The notes: generated by a model from the sequence alone, not told the origin. Positions 1-8,864 are shown, counted from the stretch's first letter. The stretch is 64,000 nt of DNA from G963675935 sp963675935 (GCA_963675935.2 CAXXPV010000005.1:62001-126000); one strand, 5' to 3'. Numbers and translations: made by a program.

Positions 1-1
1 G

Positions 2-2167
2 ATCCACTATTGTGTAGTCTTGCCTACGGAAGACGAGGCCAAGTTCAGTCCTGTGCAAGGCTTCTCCCATGGGCTGTTACAACGTAGCGGCATTTTCCGA
101 GACATCTTGCGGAACGCACCGCCGACCGTACTGGAGCTATACCATCCGTCAGTTAAAGCGATTCAGCATCGGATTGCGGGGGAGGCCTCCTATGTTGCAT
201 TTCCGCTGATCGCCGGTGAACTCGACAAGTTCTCGGTCTCGCCAGACTCACCGTTTTGGGTATTGTTCACGGATCGTGAATCCCGAAGTGAGGTCAATGC
301 CTTCATAAATCGATCGTCCATTCCAATACTGACGATCGATTCTGGAGAAAAGCCAGAAAACGCGCAGTCGCCATGCTTTACACGAGCTGCGCTCATCGCG
401 CATTGCGATTCTGTCCTTGCTTCCCTGCGAGAGAACGATCCAAACCACCGATTGGTGACGATGGGGAATCTTCGCCACAATCCTGATCAGGAGCAACGGC
501 TTAACATTGAGATCAGTCTCCTGAACCACAATACAACGGTGCCGAATGAGTTGGCGTTATTGAGCGTTGGTTGCCATCATGGTGAAATTGGCAAGCCCTT
601 GGTAGGCGAAGACGACGTATACATTTCGGCAATAGTGCGATCTGCAGACGAGTTGCAGCGTCTGCGAGCAGTAATTCCTCCAACCAAGCTATACGCGATA
701 TCACCTCCGATCACAGATTTGATAGTGACATCCCCGGGTATTTATCAGCACGTTCGCGGTGTTCGGCGGCCTCAGCGTGCAGAATCATCAGAGTTGTTTG
801 AAATGCTCAGGGTTCTTCAAAGTCAGCAAACGTATTCGATGCTGTCGGAGGCTGCAAGCTTTCGGAGGATTATGAGCGATCCAATCTCAAGTGCACTGCT
901 TCAAGTCCGCGCTGCTGAACTCAACGCGTATACAAGTGCGCTAGCTGTTCGAGCAGCGTCATATCTGTGTCCGGTGTTGCGATTACCGCCCGGTGTAGAC
1001 CATGTCATGCCGTCAGTGATCCGGTTTGCAGATTCAATACGCGGTGGCCGCACTGCTGTTTCAAAAAAGACAAAACGGCTAGCGGAATCATTGTTTAGAG
1101 ATCTGAGAGAGCGGGTTGATAACCGCTTTGTCGAACGAATTGACTGTGTCGAAGGGCATATCAAACTGATTTCCGACACACCTCTGGAATGGCTGCCGAT
1201 CCGAGGGCTTCCGCTCATGCTTCGTCATTCCACAAGCCGAATACCAGTCACGCCGGGGAACCTCTTATTCGGCGAGATATTGCCACCTGGCCCAATTCAT
1301 CTAACAATGCGAGATTTTGAGGAAACGTTGGTTCTGCGGTCATTTAACAGTAATGACCCACTGCGCGATCACATGAAGATCGCTATCGATGCCTATGAAT
1401 TAAGCAACGGTGAGAAGTTGCCGGCTCGTATTGTCGATGTTAGTAATCGCGAGCAGTTGGTCCACGAGCTTAATAGTTTCGAGGGGGCATTTGCTGTATT
1501 CGACGGACATGGATCTCACTCAAAGGGTGACGATATAGGCAAGCTGCGACTTGCAAACGAGGTGGTCAACTTGTGGGAGATTCGGAAAGAGGCGAGAGTG
1601 CCTCCGATTTTCTTCGCATGCGCCTGTGACACTCACGCGATTGGCCGCTCCCACGCGACATCGGGAAATGGACTCCTTGTGAGTGGCGCTCGTGCGGTCA
1701 TAGCGAGTGTTCTCCCGATAGAGTCAAAACGCGCCGCGATGTTCGTCGGACGACTGTTGTTTCGAATTTACGAGCTATTGCCTGTGGTGACGGGGGGAAA
1801 GACACGGACGGGCATCCGATGGGACCGTGTAATCAGCCTTCTGCAACGCATGATGTTCGCCAGCGAATTAACCTTCATGCTTGCCGAACGCCGCCGTGAT
1901 CTCAAGAAGCGGATATTCGATGCCCACGGCGCGAGCACCCAAATAATCCATACTTCAGGAACAGGCTGGTACGAGCTCTTCATCGAGTTGTTAACGCGGG
2001 AGACCGGCTTATCCACTGCCGAAATCGAAGCAATGCGAGGAGAGTACCTTCCTTTCCCCGAAACATTGAAGTATATACATCTGGGAAGCCCAGAAACGAT
2101 TGTAATTGGCCCTGAAGACATACAGCCAGAAGATATTGCGGATTCAGCGCAGGCTGACGGCCAATGA
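2..2167 (+). CDS. CHAT-domain cysteine protease, 5' partial
   Basis: The frame is open to the left edge, so the true start lies outside the window; the first usable internal start is a TTG at 20, which would give 715 residues. The C-terminal third carries the signature of the CHAT clan (caspase-like peptidases): a histidine in the motif FDGHGSH near residue 495 and a cysteine in FFACACD near residue 535, each after a hydrophobic strand. CHAT proteins act as proteases, often in stress or anti-phage circuits, and cleave a partner protein. The N-terminal two thirds is a mixed alpha/beta region I do not recognise. No neighbour on this side is intact enough to suggest a partner. Catalytic activity is inferred from the His-Cys pair only. 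Confidence 0.75.
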   Translation: MHYCVVLPTEDEAKFSPVQGFSHGLLQRSGIFRDILRNAPPTVLELYHPSVKAIQHRIAGEASYVAFPLIAGELDKFSVSPDSPFWVLFTDRESRSEVNAFINRSSIPILTIDSGEKPENAQSPCFTRAALIAHCDSVLASLRENDPNHRLVTMGNLRHNPDQEQRLNIEISLLNHNTTVPNELALLSVGCHHGEIGKPLVGEDDVYISAIVRSADELQRLRAVIPPTKLYAISPPITDLIVTSPGIYQHVRGVRRPQRAESSELFEMLRVLQSQQTYSMLSEAASFRRIMSDPISSALLQVRAAELNAYTSALAVRAASYLCPVLRLPPGVDHVMPSVIRFADSIRGGRTAVSKKTKRLAESLFRDLRERVDNRFVERIDCVEGHIKLISDTPLEWLPIRGLPLMLRHSTSRIPVTPGNLLFGEILPPGPIHLTMRDFEETLVLRSFNSNDPLRDHMKIAIDAYELSNGEKLPARIVDVSNREQLVHELNSFEGAFAVFDGHGSHSKGDDIGKLRLANEVVNLWEIRKEARVPPIFFACACDTHAIGRSHATSGNGLLVSGARAVIASVLPIESKRAAMFVGRLLFRIYELLPVVTGGKTRTGIRWDRVISLLQRMMFASELTFMLAERRRDLKKRIFDAHGASTQIIHTSGTGWYELFIELLTRETGLSTAEIEAMRGEYLPFPETLKYIHLGSPETIVIGPEDIQPEDIADSAQADGQ

Positions 2168-2773
2168 CCACCGGATGTCGTGCTTAACGGTTAGGCTGAC
2201 GTGAACTCGCGTCGGTGCGACACACCGCTCGCAATTCTACCTCGGCTCTAGCACGCGTCGGTGGCGCATACCGATGGAGGTTTGACACAGTCCCGCGCCA
2301 CACTTTTCGACCGGCGTTTACACACCACGCATGACGTGCGTGAATCCCCAGTCGTACAGCTCCGAAACTGCCATGTCTCCGTCCGCTGCTGCGAACAGGG
2401 CTGTTCTAACCGCGCGATTTCTGGACGTCGCAACACCTTTTACCTTAAGCCCTTGTGACACCGCCCTGCTTTTCTGATGGGGCTGCTCTTGACCGTTCGC
2501 GCAACGATGCTATCATGGCGGCATGCAGCATGGACAGGCGTACACCATCGCAAGCATGGATGTTTCCGGTGCCGGGACTGCCGGGCTCCGGGGAACTTCG
2601 CGGCCAACCCCGTTTTAAGGCCGCCCAGCGCGAGAACTCATCCTCTTCTCGCTGATTCTCGATTCGCACGCTCACACGCGGAAGCTCGGCCGCTTTCCTT
2701 TCATGGCGGCACACGAGCTTGGTCATTGTCCATCATTCCGTTTGCGCTCCATCATTCACGAAAGGCAACCATC
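2168..2773. other. Intergenic region without a supported gene
   Basis: About 600 bases between the CHAT gene and the degenerate gene downstream. Several short open frames exist on both strands, but none has a ribosome-binding site, recognisable composition or domain. Some stretches after 2520 read like decayed coding sequence broken by stops. I see no terminator or tRNA here. Confidence 0.4.
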
Positions 2774-3043
2774 ATGGCATGCAGTTTCGATCCATAACGG
2801 GTACTCCGACAAACGTCCCACCACCTTCTCCGCGACTTGTTCGAGGTCCATCAGCACGAACTCGACATTCCTTGGGATGATTTGCGGCAAACACAGGTCG
2901 CGGAAATCTTCGACGCCTAGCAGGCATTGCCTGAGGAAGGTCGCCGGGAAATTGAGATTGTTCTGCAAGAAGTGCATGAGATGGCCACCGAGGACGGAGT
3001 ACGGGCGATCGTCGAGGAGGCCACCTTCGACGTTGGGGGCTAG
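2774..3043 (+). pseudogene. Degenerate small acidic protein with two in-frame stops
   Basis: Reading from the ATG at 2774 gives a short start, a TAA at residue 8, then a well-behaved acidic, helix-rich sequence (LFEVHQHELDIPWDDLRQ and, later, EIEIVLQEVHEMATEDGV), broken once more by a TAG near 2918 and ending with TAG at 3041-3043, directly before the next gene. The sense composition on both sides of the stops suggests a real gene inactivated by nonsense mutations. It was probably translated together with the gene that follows three bases later. The family is not recognised. Confidence 0.4.
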
Positions 3044-3046
3044 ACC

Positions 3047-4222
3047 GTGCCGGAACTCCTGAACTTACTCTCGCGGCTTCTTGAATCGCCCGATGCCCTG
3101 CTGGCAAATGATGATTTCAAGAGGATCGATGACGGCCTGCGACAATACCTTCTCGATGCCAGGGTGTTGACGCCGGCCAAGACCGCCAACCATGTCGTGT
3201 GCGACGGCTGTTACGATGGCCACGTCGAGGAGGTGGAACGTGTTCATCTGAAAGGACGCCCGACAGAATTCTTCATTCGCTGCCCAGAGGCCGGTTGGGT
3301 GCCGATTCATCCAGACCGGCTTCGGCAGTGGAGGTTGAATGGTGATCGATTGGCATCGGTGTTGGCAGTGGCTATCAGGAAGGATGCCGTTGCACAGACG
3401 ATCGTGCGTAATGTGGCCTGGCGACTTACGGAAATCGAGATCGCCGGCGCCGCGTTTGGGATCGTTTTGGCAATCCGAGGGGGAGACGACCTCACATCGA
3501 CGATCCTGCAGTTGTGCCCACCGGACAAAACCGTGCTTATCATGGCTGGCGGTCCCGTCGACGCCCAATCCGCGTTCGCGGCCACGTCGCCCCTGGCGTC
3601 CGCTTTTCGGTTTGGCGTCGGCGGATTCCAGCTGGATGCCAATCGCATTCGTTCTTCGTTAAGGCCCAACGTCGCAGCCCCAGCGAACATCTTCCGACTT
3701 CGCGGTCAGTTCTGGGAGTTGGCATACGATGGCAAGACTGTGTACCTAAAGGATTCTGTGGGCCTCGCCTATCTTGCCCGTGTACTGGTTGAACCGGAAC
3801 GAGACATTCCCGCCGTCCCATTGCTGGCTGCTCGTGCCGGAATCGATCCCTTGGTCGCCTCGGGTTCGTCGGGCGAAGTATTCGATGCTGAAACACGCAC
3901 GAACTACGAGAATCGCTACCGAGACCTGCAGGAAGAACTGGCTGAGGCACAAGACTTCAACGACCTCGGGCGATCTGAAAGGATCGAGAAGGAATTGGAT
4001 CAGTTGACAACCGAATTGGCCAACGCTACCGGCCTTGGGGGGCGTATTAGGGAGCGAAGCGATGTGGACAAGGTTCGCAAATCCGTTTCGATGGCTGTCT
4101 CACGTGCCATCGAGAGTATCGAGACCGAGCATGAATTGCTGGGCCGCCACCTTCACGGGGCCATCTCATCGGGGCGCACCTTCAGATACGCTCCCCCCGA
4201 TGCGATCGATTGGCTGACGTAA
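3047..4222 (+). CDS. Unknown protein with regulator-like C-terminal module
   Basis: A 391-residue protein with a GTG start at 3047, three bases after the stop of the decayed upstream gene, so the two were probably an operon. The N-terminal part has a possible metal-binding pair (VVCDGCYDG) and a PIHPDRLRQW segment. The C-terminal ~180 residues (from about YDGKTVYLKDSVGLAYLARV to the end) resemble a module I know from the C termini of actinobacterial and planctomycete regulator-like proteins: a short strand-rich start, a helical ELAEAQDFNDLGRSERIEKE stretch, an LGGR motif, then a helical tail with LGRHLHGAISSG. Its biochemical role is unknown to me. Nothing phage-like is visible in it. Confidence 0.6.
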   Translation: MPELLNLLSRLLESPDALLANDDFKRIDDGLRQYLLDARVLTPAKTANHVVCDGCYDGHVEEVERVHLKGRPTEFFIRCPEAGWVPIHPDRLRQWRLNGDRLASVLAVAIRKDAVAQTIVRNVAWRLTEIEIAGAAFGIVLAIRGGDDLTSTILQLCPPDKTVLIMAGGPVDAQSAFAATSPLASAFRFGVGGFQLDANRIRSSLRPNVAAPANIFRLRGQFWELAYDGKTVYLKDSVGLAYLARVLVEPERDIPAVPLLAARAGIDPLVASGSSGEVFDAETRTNYENRYRDLQEELAEAQDFNDLGRSERIEKELDQLTTELANATGLGGRIRERSDVDKVRKSVSMAVSRAIESIETEHELLGRHLHGAISSGRTFRYAPPDAIDWLT

Positions 4223-4413
4223 TTCTCTCTTTGCCGGGTTGCCACGCGGTTTGTGGCAATGCCACACGAGTTGTGACGCCCACTCTGAGCCGTGAGGCTC
4301 ATAACCCGGCAGTTCGTCGCGCACGTGTCCGTTTGCGGTGACGCACCGCAGCACAGCGCTTTCACCCATTCTCGGGCGAACGTCCGGTAGCAACCTTCGG
4401 CTCGGAGACTGCT

Positions 4414-5373
4414 ATGGGTAGCGCAGACGCGCAGAGTGCTGTATTTACGGAATATGCCACGTCGTGTATCAGGGTGATGGCTCGACGACTGAGCCAGCGG
4501 AAGGGATTTACTCGTTCCGACGAGGAAAACGTGCAGCAGGAGTTGTGGCTCATTCTTCTCAGGGAGGCTAAACGGTTCGATCCGGAGCGGGCTTCGCTTC
4601 ACACATTCATCGACCGCGTAGTGCGCGCTGCGGGGGGAATGATCGCCCGGCGCCGGCATCGGCAAAAACGAGTGGCCGGCGGCCATGTTGTTTCGTTGGA
4701 CCAGCGGGATCTTTCGGAAGATGGCGAAGCGGGAACATCGCTATCACATCAGATATCTGAGGCGGACCTGGCTCGAACGGCTCGTCTGGGACAAACTCTG
4801 TGCCCAATACGGCGTCAATTCGATCGAAAAGGTCGACGGCGGGTATGCCAAAGGCTACACGCATGCGTTGACCTATTGGCGCGAGATTATCGACCACCTC
4901 AATGCTCTCCGCAGCGGTCAAGGCATGGTCATTCTCCTGATCTCGCATTCGAAGGTCGAACGGTTCGAGGATCCGGAGTCGTCGCCATACGATCGTTACA
5001 GTCCTCGTCTGCACAAACATGCGGCGGCCTTGCTCAGCGAGTGGGCCGACGCAGTACTTTTCGCGACCAGGAAGATCCGCACGCAGACGGAAGACGCTGG
5101 TTTCAATCGGAAACGCACGATTGCCCACGCCATCGGCAAGGACGGCGGCGAACGGATTCTCCGTTGCGTCGGAGGTCCGTCGTGCGTCGCCAAGAACCGC
5201 TACGGGATCGTCGAAGAATTGCCGCTCTCGTGGCCGGCATTCATGACTGCACTTACCAACCAACATCATCAAGGAGCCCTGAACAATGGCTGATTTACGA
5301 GGATTCGACGCGAACCAGGTTGAGCCATCCAGTGACTTCGAGCCGATTCCGGCCGGCAAATACCCGGCGGTGA
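4414..5373 (+). CDS. Sigma-70 region-2-like N terminus fused out of frame
   Basis: The first ~125 residues look like region 2 of a small sigma-70 factor: SDEENVQQELWLILLREAK followed by FDPERASLHTFIDRVV and a basic RRRHRQKR patch, the core-binding and -10 recognition part. A CGGAGAC ribosome-binding site precedes the ATG at 4414. After about position 4790 the frame loses coding character (arginine- and proline-rich), because from there the real coding frame is that of the ATPase fragment 4685-5293. An internal deletion has therefore removed the rest of the sigma gene and the front of the ATPase. The product is probably non-functional; promoter recognition by the intact ancestor is inferred. 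Confidence 0.5.
   Translation: MGSADAQSAVFTEYATSCIRVMARRLSQRKGFTRSDEENVQQELWLILLREAKRFDPERASLHTFIDRVVRAAGGMIARRRHRQKRVAGGHVVSLDQRDLSEDGEAGTSLSHQISEADLARTARLGQTLCPIRRQFDRKGRRRVCQRLHACVDLLARDYRPPQCSPQRSRHGHSPDLAFEGRTVRGSGVVAIRSLQSSSAQTCGGLAQRVGRRSTFRDQEDPHADGRRWFQSETHDCPRHRQGRRRTDSPLRRRSVVRRQEPLRDRRRIAALVAGIHDCTYQPTSSRSPEQWLIYEDSTRTRLSHPVTSSRFRPANTRR
4685..5293 (+). pseudogene. C-terminal half of phage Sak4-like AAA ATPase
   Basis: From about 4787 this frame encodes the C-terminal half of the RecA-fold ATPase used by many phages for single-strand annealing recombination (Sak4-like). Family landmarks are KGYTHALTYWREIIDHLN, the Walker B-like strand GMVILLISHSKVERFEDPE, the PYDRY motif, and the end motif KNRYGIVEELPLSWPAF. 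The Walker A half is missing; it was removed by the deletion that joined this segment to the sigma-like gene. The ATG at 4685 lies inside the sigma frame and is unlikely to be the natural start. The gene ends overlapping the next start, which fits the common phage order ATPase then DUF669. Confidence 0.7.
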
Positions 5374-5744
5374 TCACGGATAGCGAGATGAAGCCGACCA
5401 AGAACGGCACCGGCAACTATTTGCAGCTCGCCTTCCAGATCATCGACGGAGCCTTCAAGAACCGTTTGCTTTGGGCACGGTTGAATCTCGACAACCCGAA
5501 CGCGACGGCGGTTCAAATCGCCAGGGCGGAACTTTCCGCCATCTGTCGGGCCGTCGGTGTTCTGGCGCCGAGCGATAGCGCCGAATTGCACAACTTGCCG
5601 TTGGTCATCCATGTTCGGTGCAAGAAGCGACCGGACACGGGTGAATTGACCAACGAGATCAAGGGATACGCGAAGAAGGAGATTCCGCCCGCGACACCCC
5701 AACCCGCTGCCGTCAGTACGACGGCGCCGTGGAAGAGGTCGTAA
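5286..5744 (+). CDS. DUF669-family phage DNA-binding protein
   Basis: A 152-residue protein recognised as DUF669 (phage single-strand DNA-binding or recombination accessory protein). Visible family features are the FEPIPAGKYPAVITDSEMK start, the NGTGNYLQLAFQIIDG strand pair, LLWARLNLDNPN and a variable Ala/Pro/Thr-rich C-terminal tail. The ATG at 5286 overlaps the end of the ATPase fragment by eight bases and has AAGGAG upstream. In related phages it stands between a Sak4-like ATPase and a helicase or primase gene. Here it is the only intact piece of that module. Confidence 0.8.
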   Translation: MADLRGFDANQVEPSSDFEPIPAGKYPAVITDSEMKPTKNGTGNYLQLAFQIIDGAFKNRLLWARLNLDNPNATAVQIARAELSAICRAVGVLAPSDSAELHNLPLVIHVRCKKRPDTGELTNEIKGYAKKEIPPATPQPAAVSTTAPWKRS

Positions 5745-5882
5745 TGCTGCAATTCGAGCTGCCCTATCGAAACGCTCTGCCAGGAAGGTGAGATTGAAGT
5801 CGTGAAGACACCACGTGCCGGTTGGGCTGTGAGAGGCTATCGGATCGTCCAAGGTGAAACTTCGTCTGGAGGTGAAACATGA
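5744..5882 (+). pseudogene. Junction of two truncated replication genes
   Basis: An ATG at 5744 overlaps the stop of the DUF669 gene and starts MLQFELPYRNALPGR before a stop at 5789-5791. A second frame, open from about 5781 to TGA at 5880-5882, reads like the end of a different protein (TPRAGWAVRGYRIVQG). This is best explained as the N terminus of one gene joined out of frame to the C terminus of another after a deletion, probably within the helicase or primase region of the phage. Neither fragment is long enough to name. Confidence 0.45.
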
Positions 5883-6358
5883 CCCCACATTTGGAGACGA
5901 AAACCCCGGTTCGACCAGTTCATGTTTCTCATGATTCCTCCAAGGTTCACCAGGCGACGGTGAAACATGAAAACATAGAAAACAGCGTAAATATAAGGAA
6001 AAAGAAGAACTCTCTCTCTACTTTCATCTATTCACCCGTACCCACGCGTATGTGCGTATTCACGCGTGCGCGTGTATTTAGGTGAATCTTGGGATACATG
6101 CATTCGTAATTGGCTTTCGGCGTCTGGGTCACGGTTGCACACGTTGCCCCACATTCGCACGCCTTGCGTTGTGGCACCAACCTTCCCATCGCGCGACTGA
6201 ACGCAACACGTGGCCACACGTTTGCGCACGTGCGGTCTGCCACTCTGGCAGGCGGATAGGTACTTGGCAAAGAAATCGAACGAAGATTGGCCCGCGGGAA
6301 CAGGCACCCGCCCCAGCAGAGTTTGTTTTGCGGGGCCGACTTGCCAAGGAGGCGTGTG
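5883..6358. other. Non-coding region with short repeats
   Basis: Nearly 480 bases without a supported gene; a 68-residue frame from 5879 has low-quality composition. The stretch holds repeated GGTGAAAC units (about 5854, 5869 and 5958), a CATG-TTTCTCATG inversion, a lysine-rich A/G run near 5995, and an inverted pair ATTCACC/GGTGAAT at 6029 and 6080 enclosing alternating purine-pyrimidine sequence. It could be an operator or replication-origin region, but that is only an inference from position and repeats. Confidence 0.4.
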
Positions 6359-6832
6359 ATGGAAAGAAAAGAAATCACTTCATCCCTCGTGGCCGAAGTC
6401 GAGAGACTGCTGGCAGGAAAGAACGATGTGCCTGCGATTGCGGATCGCTTGGGCATTACGCCGTACATTGTCGAGGTCATCGCGAACGATGAACATCGAC
6501 CGACTGGCCGCTCCAAGGCTCATTGTTCGAGCAGCCGTCGTATTCCCAACACAAAGTCCGGCATCAATGCCTCCACGATCCGCATGATCCAGCGGATGTT
6601 GGCGGCGGGCATCCTCAATCACAAGGCGATCGCCCGGGAGGCCGGCGTTTCGCCGAATGTGGTCAGTGACGTCGCGTCTGGAAAACGCAAAGCCGTCACT
6701 AGCAAGCGGCTTCATCCCGCCAACGGAGAGGAGTTCTTGCCGGAACCAATTCGCTGCCGGGAGTGTGGGGCCCTGATCTCAATCGTCCCCTGCCAAGCAT
6801 GCCGGGCACGATTGGCAAAGAATTTTGCTTGA
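6359..6832 (+). CDS. HTH and zinc-ribbon phage regulator
   Basis: A 157-residue protein. AAGGAGG five bases before the ATG at 6359 fixes the start, although the frame is open further upstream. It contains two helix-turn-helix-like segments, AIADRLGITPYIVEVIANDE near residue 30 and AIAREAGVSPNVVSDVASGK near residue 95, and ends in a four-cysteine zinc ribbon (CRECG then CQACRARL). This layout suggests a DNA-binding regulator. It starts the long right-going block of the prophage and may control it. No repressor family could be assigned. Confidence 0.65.
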   Translation: MERKEITSSLVAEVERLLAGKNDVPAIADRLGITPYIVEVIANDEHRPTGRSKAHCSSSRRIPNTKSGINASTIRMIQRMLAAGILNHKAIAREAGVSPNVVSDVASGKRKAVTSKRLHPANGEEFLPEPIRCRECGALISIVPCQACRARLAKNFA

Positions 6833-6894
6833 GCTCTGGGAGACTTTTGTGTGTGCTGTGCGAAACGCCAACTCTAACCTTAGGAGACCATCCC

Positions 6895-7131
6895 ATGTCA
6901 AACCTGTTGTCACTGCTTTCCACCGAGGTCGCGGCCTTTGCGAGTGCCGCGGACAAACGAGAGTACCTGATCGCGCGGGCCGAGAAGATCTTCGACGATA
7001 CCGTCGCGAAGATCGACCTGCCCGGTCCCGACCAGGTCATCGATCCTTTGCTGCGATCGGTGGTTCGGCCCATCGTCGGCAAGCTGTACGACGACGTCAT
7101 CAAACAGTTGGAGGCCAACATCCATGCTTGA
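6895..7131 (+). CDS. Small helical phage protein
   Basis: A 78-residue protein with an ATG at 6895 and a TAGGAGA ribosome-binding site. It is helical, with charged stretches (AAFASAADKREYLIARAEKI) and a DLPGPDQVIDPLLRSVVRPI segment, and has no membrane segment or signal peptide. It overlaps the next start by eight bases, so the set 6895-9993 looks translationally coupled. The family is not recognised. Position ahead of small membrane proteins and a peptidase suggests an accessory of the lysis or host-takeover cassette. Confidence 0.55.
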   Translation: MSNLLSLLSTEVAAFASAADKREYLIARAEKIFDDTVAKIDLPGPDQVIDPLLRSVVRPIVGKLYDDVIKQLEANIHA

Positions 7132-7420
7132 TTCCCTTCCCATCTCCATGCCGATCGTCGCCATCGCCGGCGGGGTTCTGTTGTTGCTGTGGAGTCAGAG
7201 CGGCCGGTTCTTTGGGCTGCTGGCCAAATTGCGGCCAGCGGGCAAGACCGAGGCCGACCTTGCTCCTCGCGAGTTGTTCGAGCGTCTCTATGGCCTGCGA
7301 ACGTGGTGTGAAAAGGCAGGGCAGGCAGATGCGGTGCATGCCCTCGACGCCAGCGTGTTGCCGGCCATCGTTCGAAACGCCGCCGCTCCGTCGCCGGCTA
7401 AGGAAGGAACGGTGTCATGA
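7124..7420 (+). CDS. Small single-pass membrane protein
   Basis: A 98-residue protein with one N-terminal hydrophobic helix (ISMPIVAIAGGVLLLLW, residues 7-23) followed by a soluble, helical tail (LAPRELFERLYGLRTWCEKA). It overlaps both neighbours by a few bases, as in a compact phage operon. It could be a lysis accessory or an anchor protein. The sequence does not identify a family. Confidence 0.55.
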   Translation: MLDSLPISMPIVAIAGGVLLLLWSQSGRFFGLLAKLRPAGKTEADLAPRELFERLYGLRTWCEKAGQADAVHALDASVLPAIVRNAAAPSPAKEGTVS

Positions 7421-7869
7421 AAACGTCCACAATTTTCGCTGCCGTCATGATCGCGTGGGGCGCGTTGGCCTATATCGGCCAGCAATCGACGTCCTCAACG
7501 CCGAAGCCAGATCGTCCCAACGATGCGTTGGTGGCGACTGTCGGCCCCGTTGTGACGATCCTGAAGAACCATCCCGAGGACGGACGCAACCTAGCGACGT
7601 TCTACGCGGCCGTTGCAGATGTCCTCGCTCGGGATCAAGGCAGGATTATCCAAACGACCTCGCAACTGCGGGAAATCCATCGCCGGGCCGGTCTACTCAT
7701 GTTCCAGAAGACCGGCATCGACGGGAAGTATCCTGGGTTGGCCGAGGCGATCGACAAGGTCTTGGCCGATCGGATCGGCTTAGACAACGTAGCACTCGAT
7801 GCTGCTAAACAGACCGCAGCCATTGAGGCATTCCGTACGTTGGTCTGGGCGTGTCAGGGAGGGCAATAA
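7417..7869 (+). CDS. Exported or membrane-anchored small protein
   Basis: A 150-residue protein that begins with a lysine and a hydrophobic helix (TIFAAVMIAWGALAYIG), which can be a signal peptide or an anchor. The mature part is helical (VVTILKNHPEDGRNLATFYA, then QTTSQLREIHRRAGLLMF) without cysteines except one near the end. The start overlaps the previous stop in an ATGA. The same type of small envelope-directed protein recurs in this block, so a role at the cell envelope during lysis is plausible but not shown. Confidence 0.55.
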   Translation: MKTSTIFAAVMIAWGALAYIGQQSTSSTPKPDRPNDALVATVGPVVTILKNHPEDGRNLATFYAAVADVLARDQGRIIQTTSQLREIHRRAGLLMFQKTGIDGKYPGLAEAIDKVLADRIGLDNVALDAAKQTAAIEAFRTLVWACQGGQ

Positions 7870-7871
7870 CC

Positions 7872-8864
7872 ATGTGGCGACGTGCCCGTCGTGTTTTGCC
7901 CGTTCCCCGAATCGATTGGCTCGACCAAACGTACGGTCAACCCGAGTCGTCGCGTAACTTTGGCATTTGGACCGAAGCTCCGCAACGGCCGACGCAATCG
8001 GTAACCGCGGCTGCTCCACATTTGCTTCAGCAGGAGGAGCGGCGAGATACCGTGTTGTGGCCGGCGCTGTTCGCCGCTTGGCCCCAATGGCATTGGGGTA
8101 TGCAACCGACGGGCGATTGCACTCGTTGGATGCAACAACACCTGCTGGATGTCTTGATGGCCAACCTTTGGGCGGCCGGCAGGATCCGCAAACCGGACGC
8201 TTTGGTCGCTGGCGAGAGTATCTACGGTTTCGCCAAGTGCGAATTGGCCAACTCCTACGGCTATCACGGCGCCGGCTCGACCGGTTATGACGTGGCCGAG
8301 GCTTGTGTGAAGTACGGCTCGCTCTACCGACGCGATTATCGGCAGGACGGCCAAGCCTGCGATCTCCGCGAGGAAACGGAGCTTTCCGTGACTTGGGGTG
8401 ATCGTGGGCAGGGTGTTCCGAACTGGCTTGAGCCCTTCGCGGCTCAACACAGGGCCAATGACCGCGTGGCCATCGGTTCGCCAACGGAGATGGGCCTGTT
8501 GATTCAGGCCGGGTATCCATGCCAGTACTGTGGCTTCACGTACTGGGGAACGTCTCGCAACCAGGATGGCATCGCCACGCGGTTCGCCAGCGGTTGGCAT
8601 GCGATTACAGCCACAGGCGTTCGTTGGAACGACAACGGCGAGCCTTTGGCGTTTTGGATTGCCAACACCGGACACGGCGATCACTGCGAAGGACCGATAG
8701 GTCCTATCGCCGTGCCGGAGATTTACGCAGAGTGTGGTTCGTGGGTTCCGGTGGCGAAGGTCGCCCCGGTCATCGCGGCTGGCGACTGTCACACTACGAC
8801 GTTGGTAGACGGCTGGCCCATTCTTCAACTGCCCGATTGGGCAACAAAGGAGTTTTTGGGATGA
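7872..8864 (+). CDS. Papain-like cysteine peptidase, possible endolysin
   Basis: A 330-residue protein with the ATG at 7872 preceded by GGGAGGG. Three motifs in order fit a papain-fold Cys-His-Asn triad: PTGDCTRWMQQ near residue 83, GWHAITATG near residue 244 and WIANTGHGDH near residue 264, the last being the usual strand after the histidine. No signal peptide is visible. It is flanked by small membrane proteins and an exported protein, so an endopeptidase acting on the cell wall or on a phage protein is likely. Planctomycete walls are thin, so the substrate is uncertain. The gene overlaps the next start (ATGA). Confidence 0.6.
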   Translation: MWRRARRVLPVPRIDWLDQTYGQPESSRNFGIWTEAPQRPTQSVTAAAPHLLQQEERRDTVLWPALFAAWPQWHWGMQPTGDCTRWMQQHLLDVLMANLWAAGRIRKPDALVAGESIYGFAKCELANSYGYHGAGSTGYDVAEACVKYGSLYRRDYRQDGQACDLREETELSVTWGDRGQGVPNWLEPFAAQHRANDRVAIGSPTEMGLLIQAGYPCQYCGFTYWGTSRNQDGIATRFASGWHAITATGVRWNDNGEPLAFWIANTGHGDHCEGPIGPIAVPEIYAECGSWVPVAKVAPVIAAGDCHTTTLVDGWPILQLPDWATKEFLG

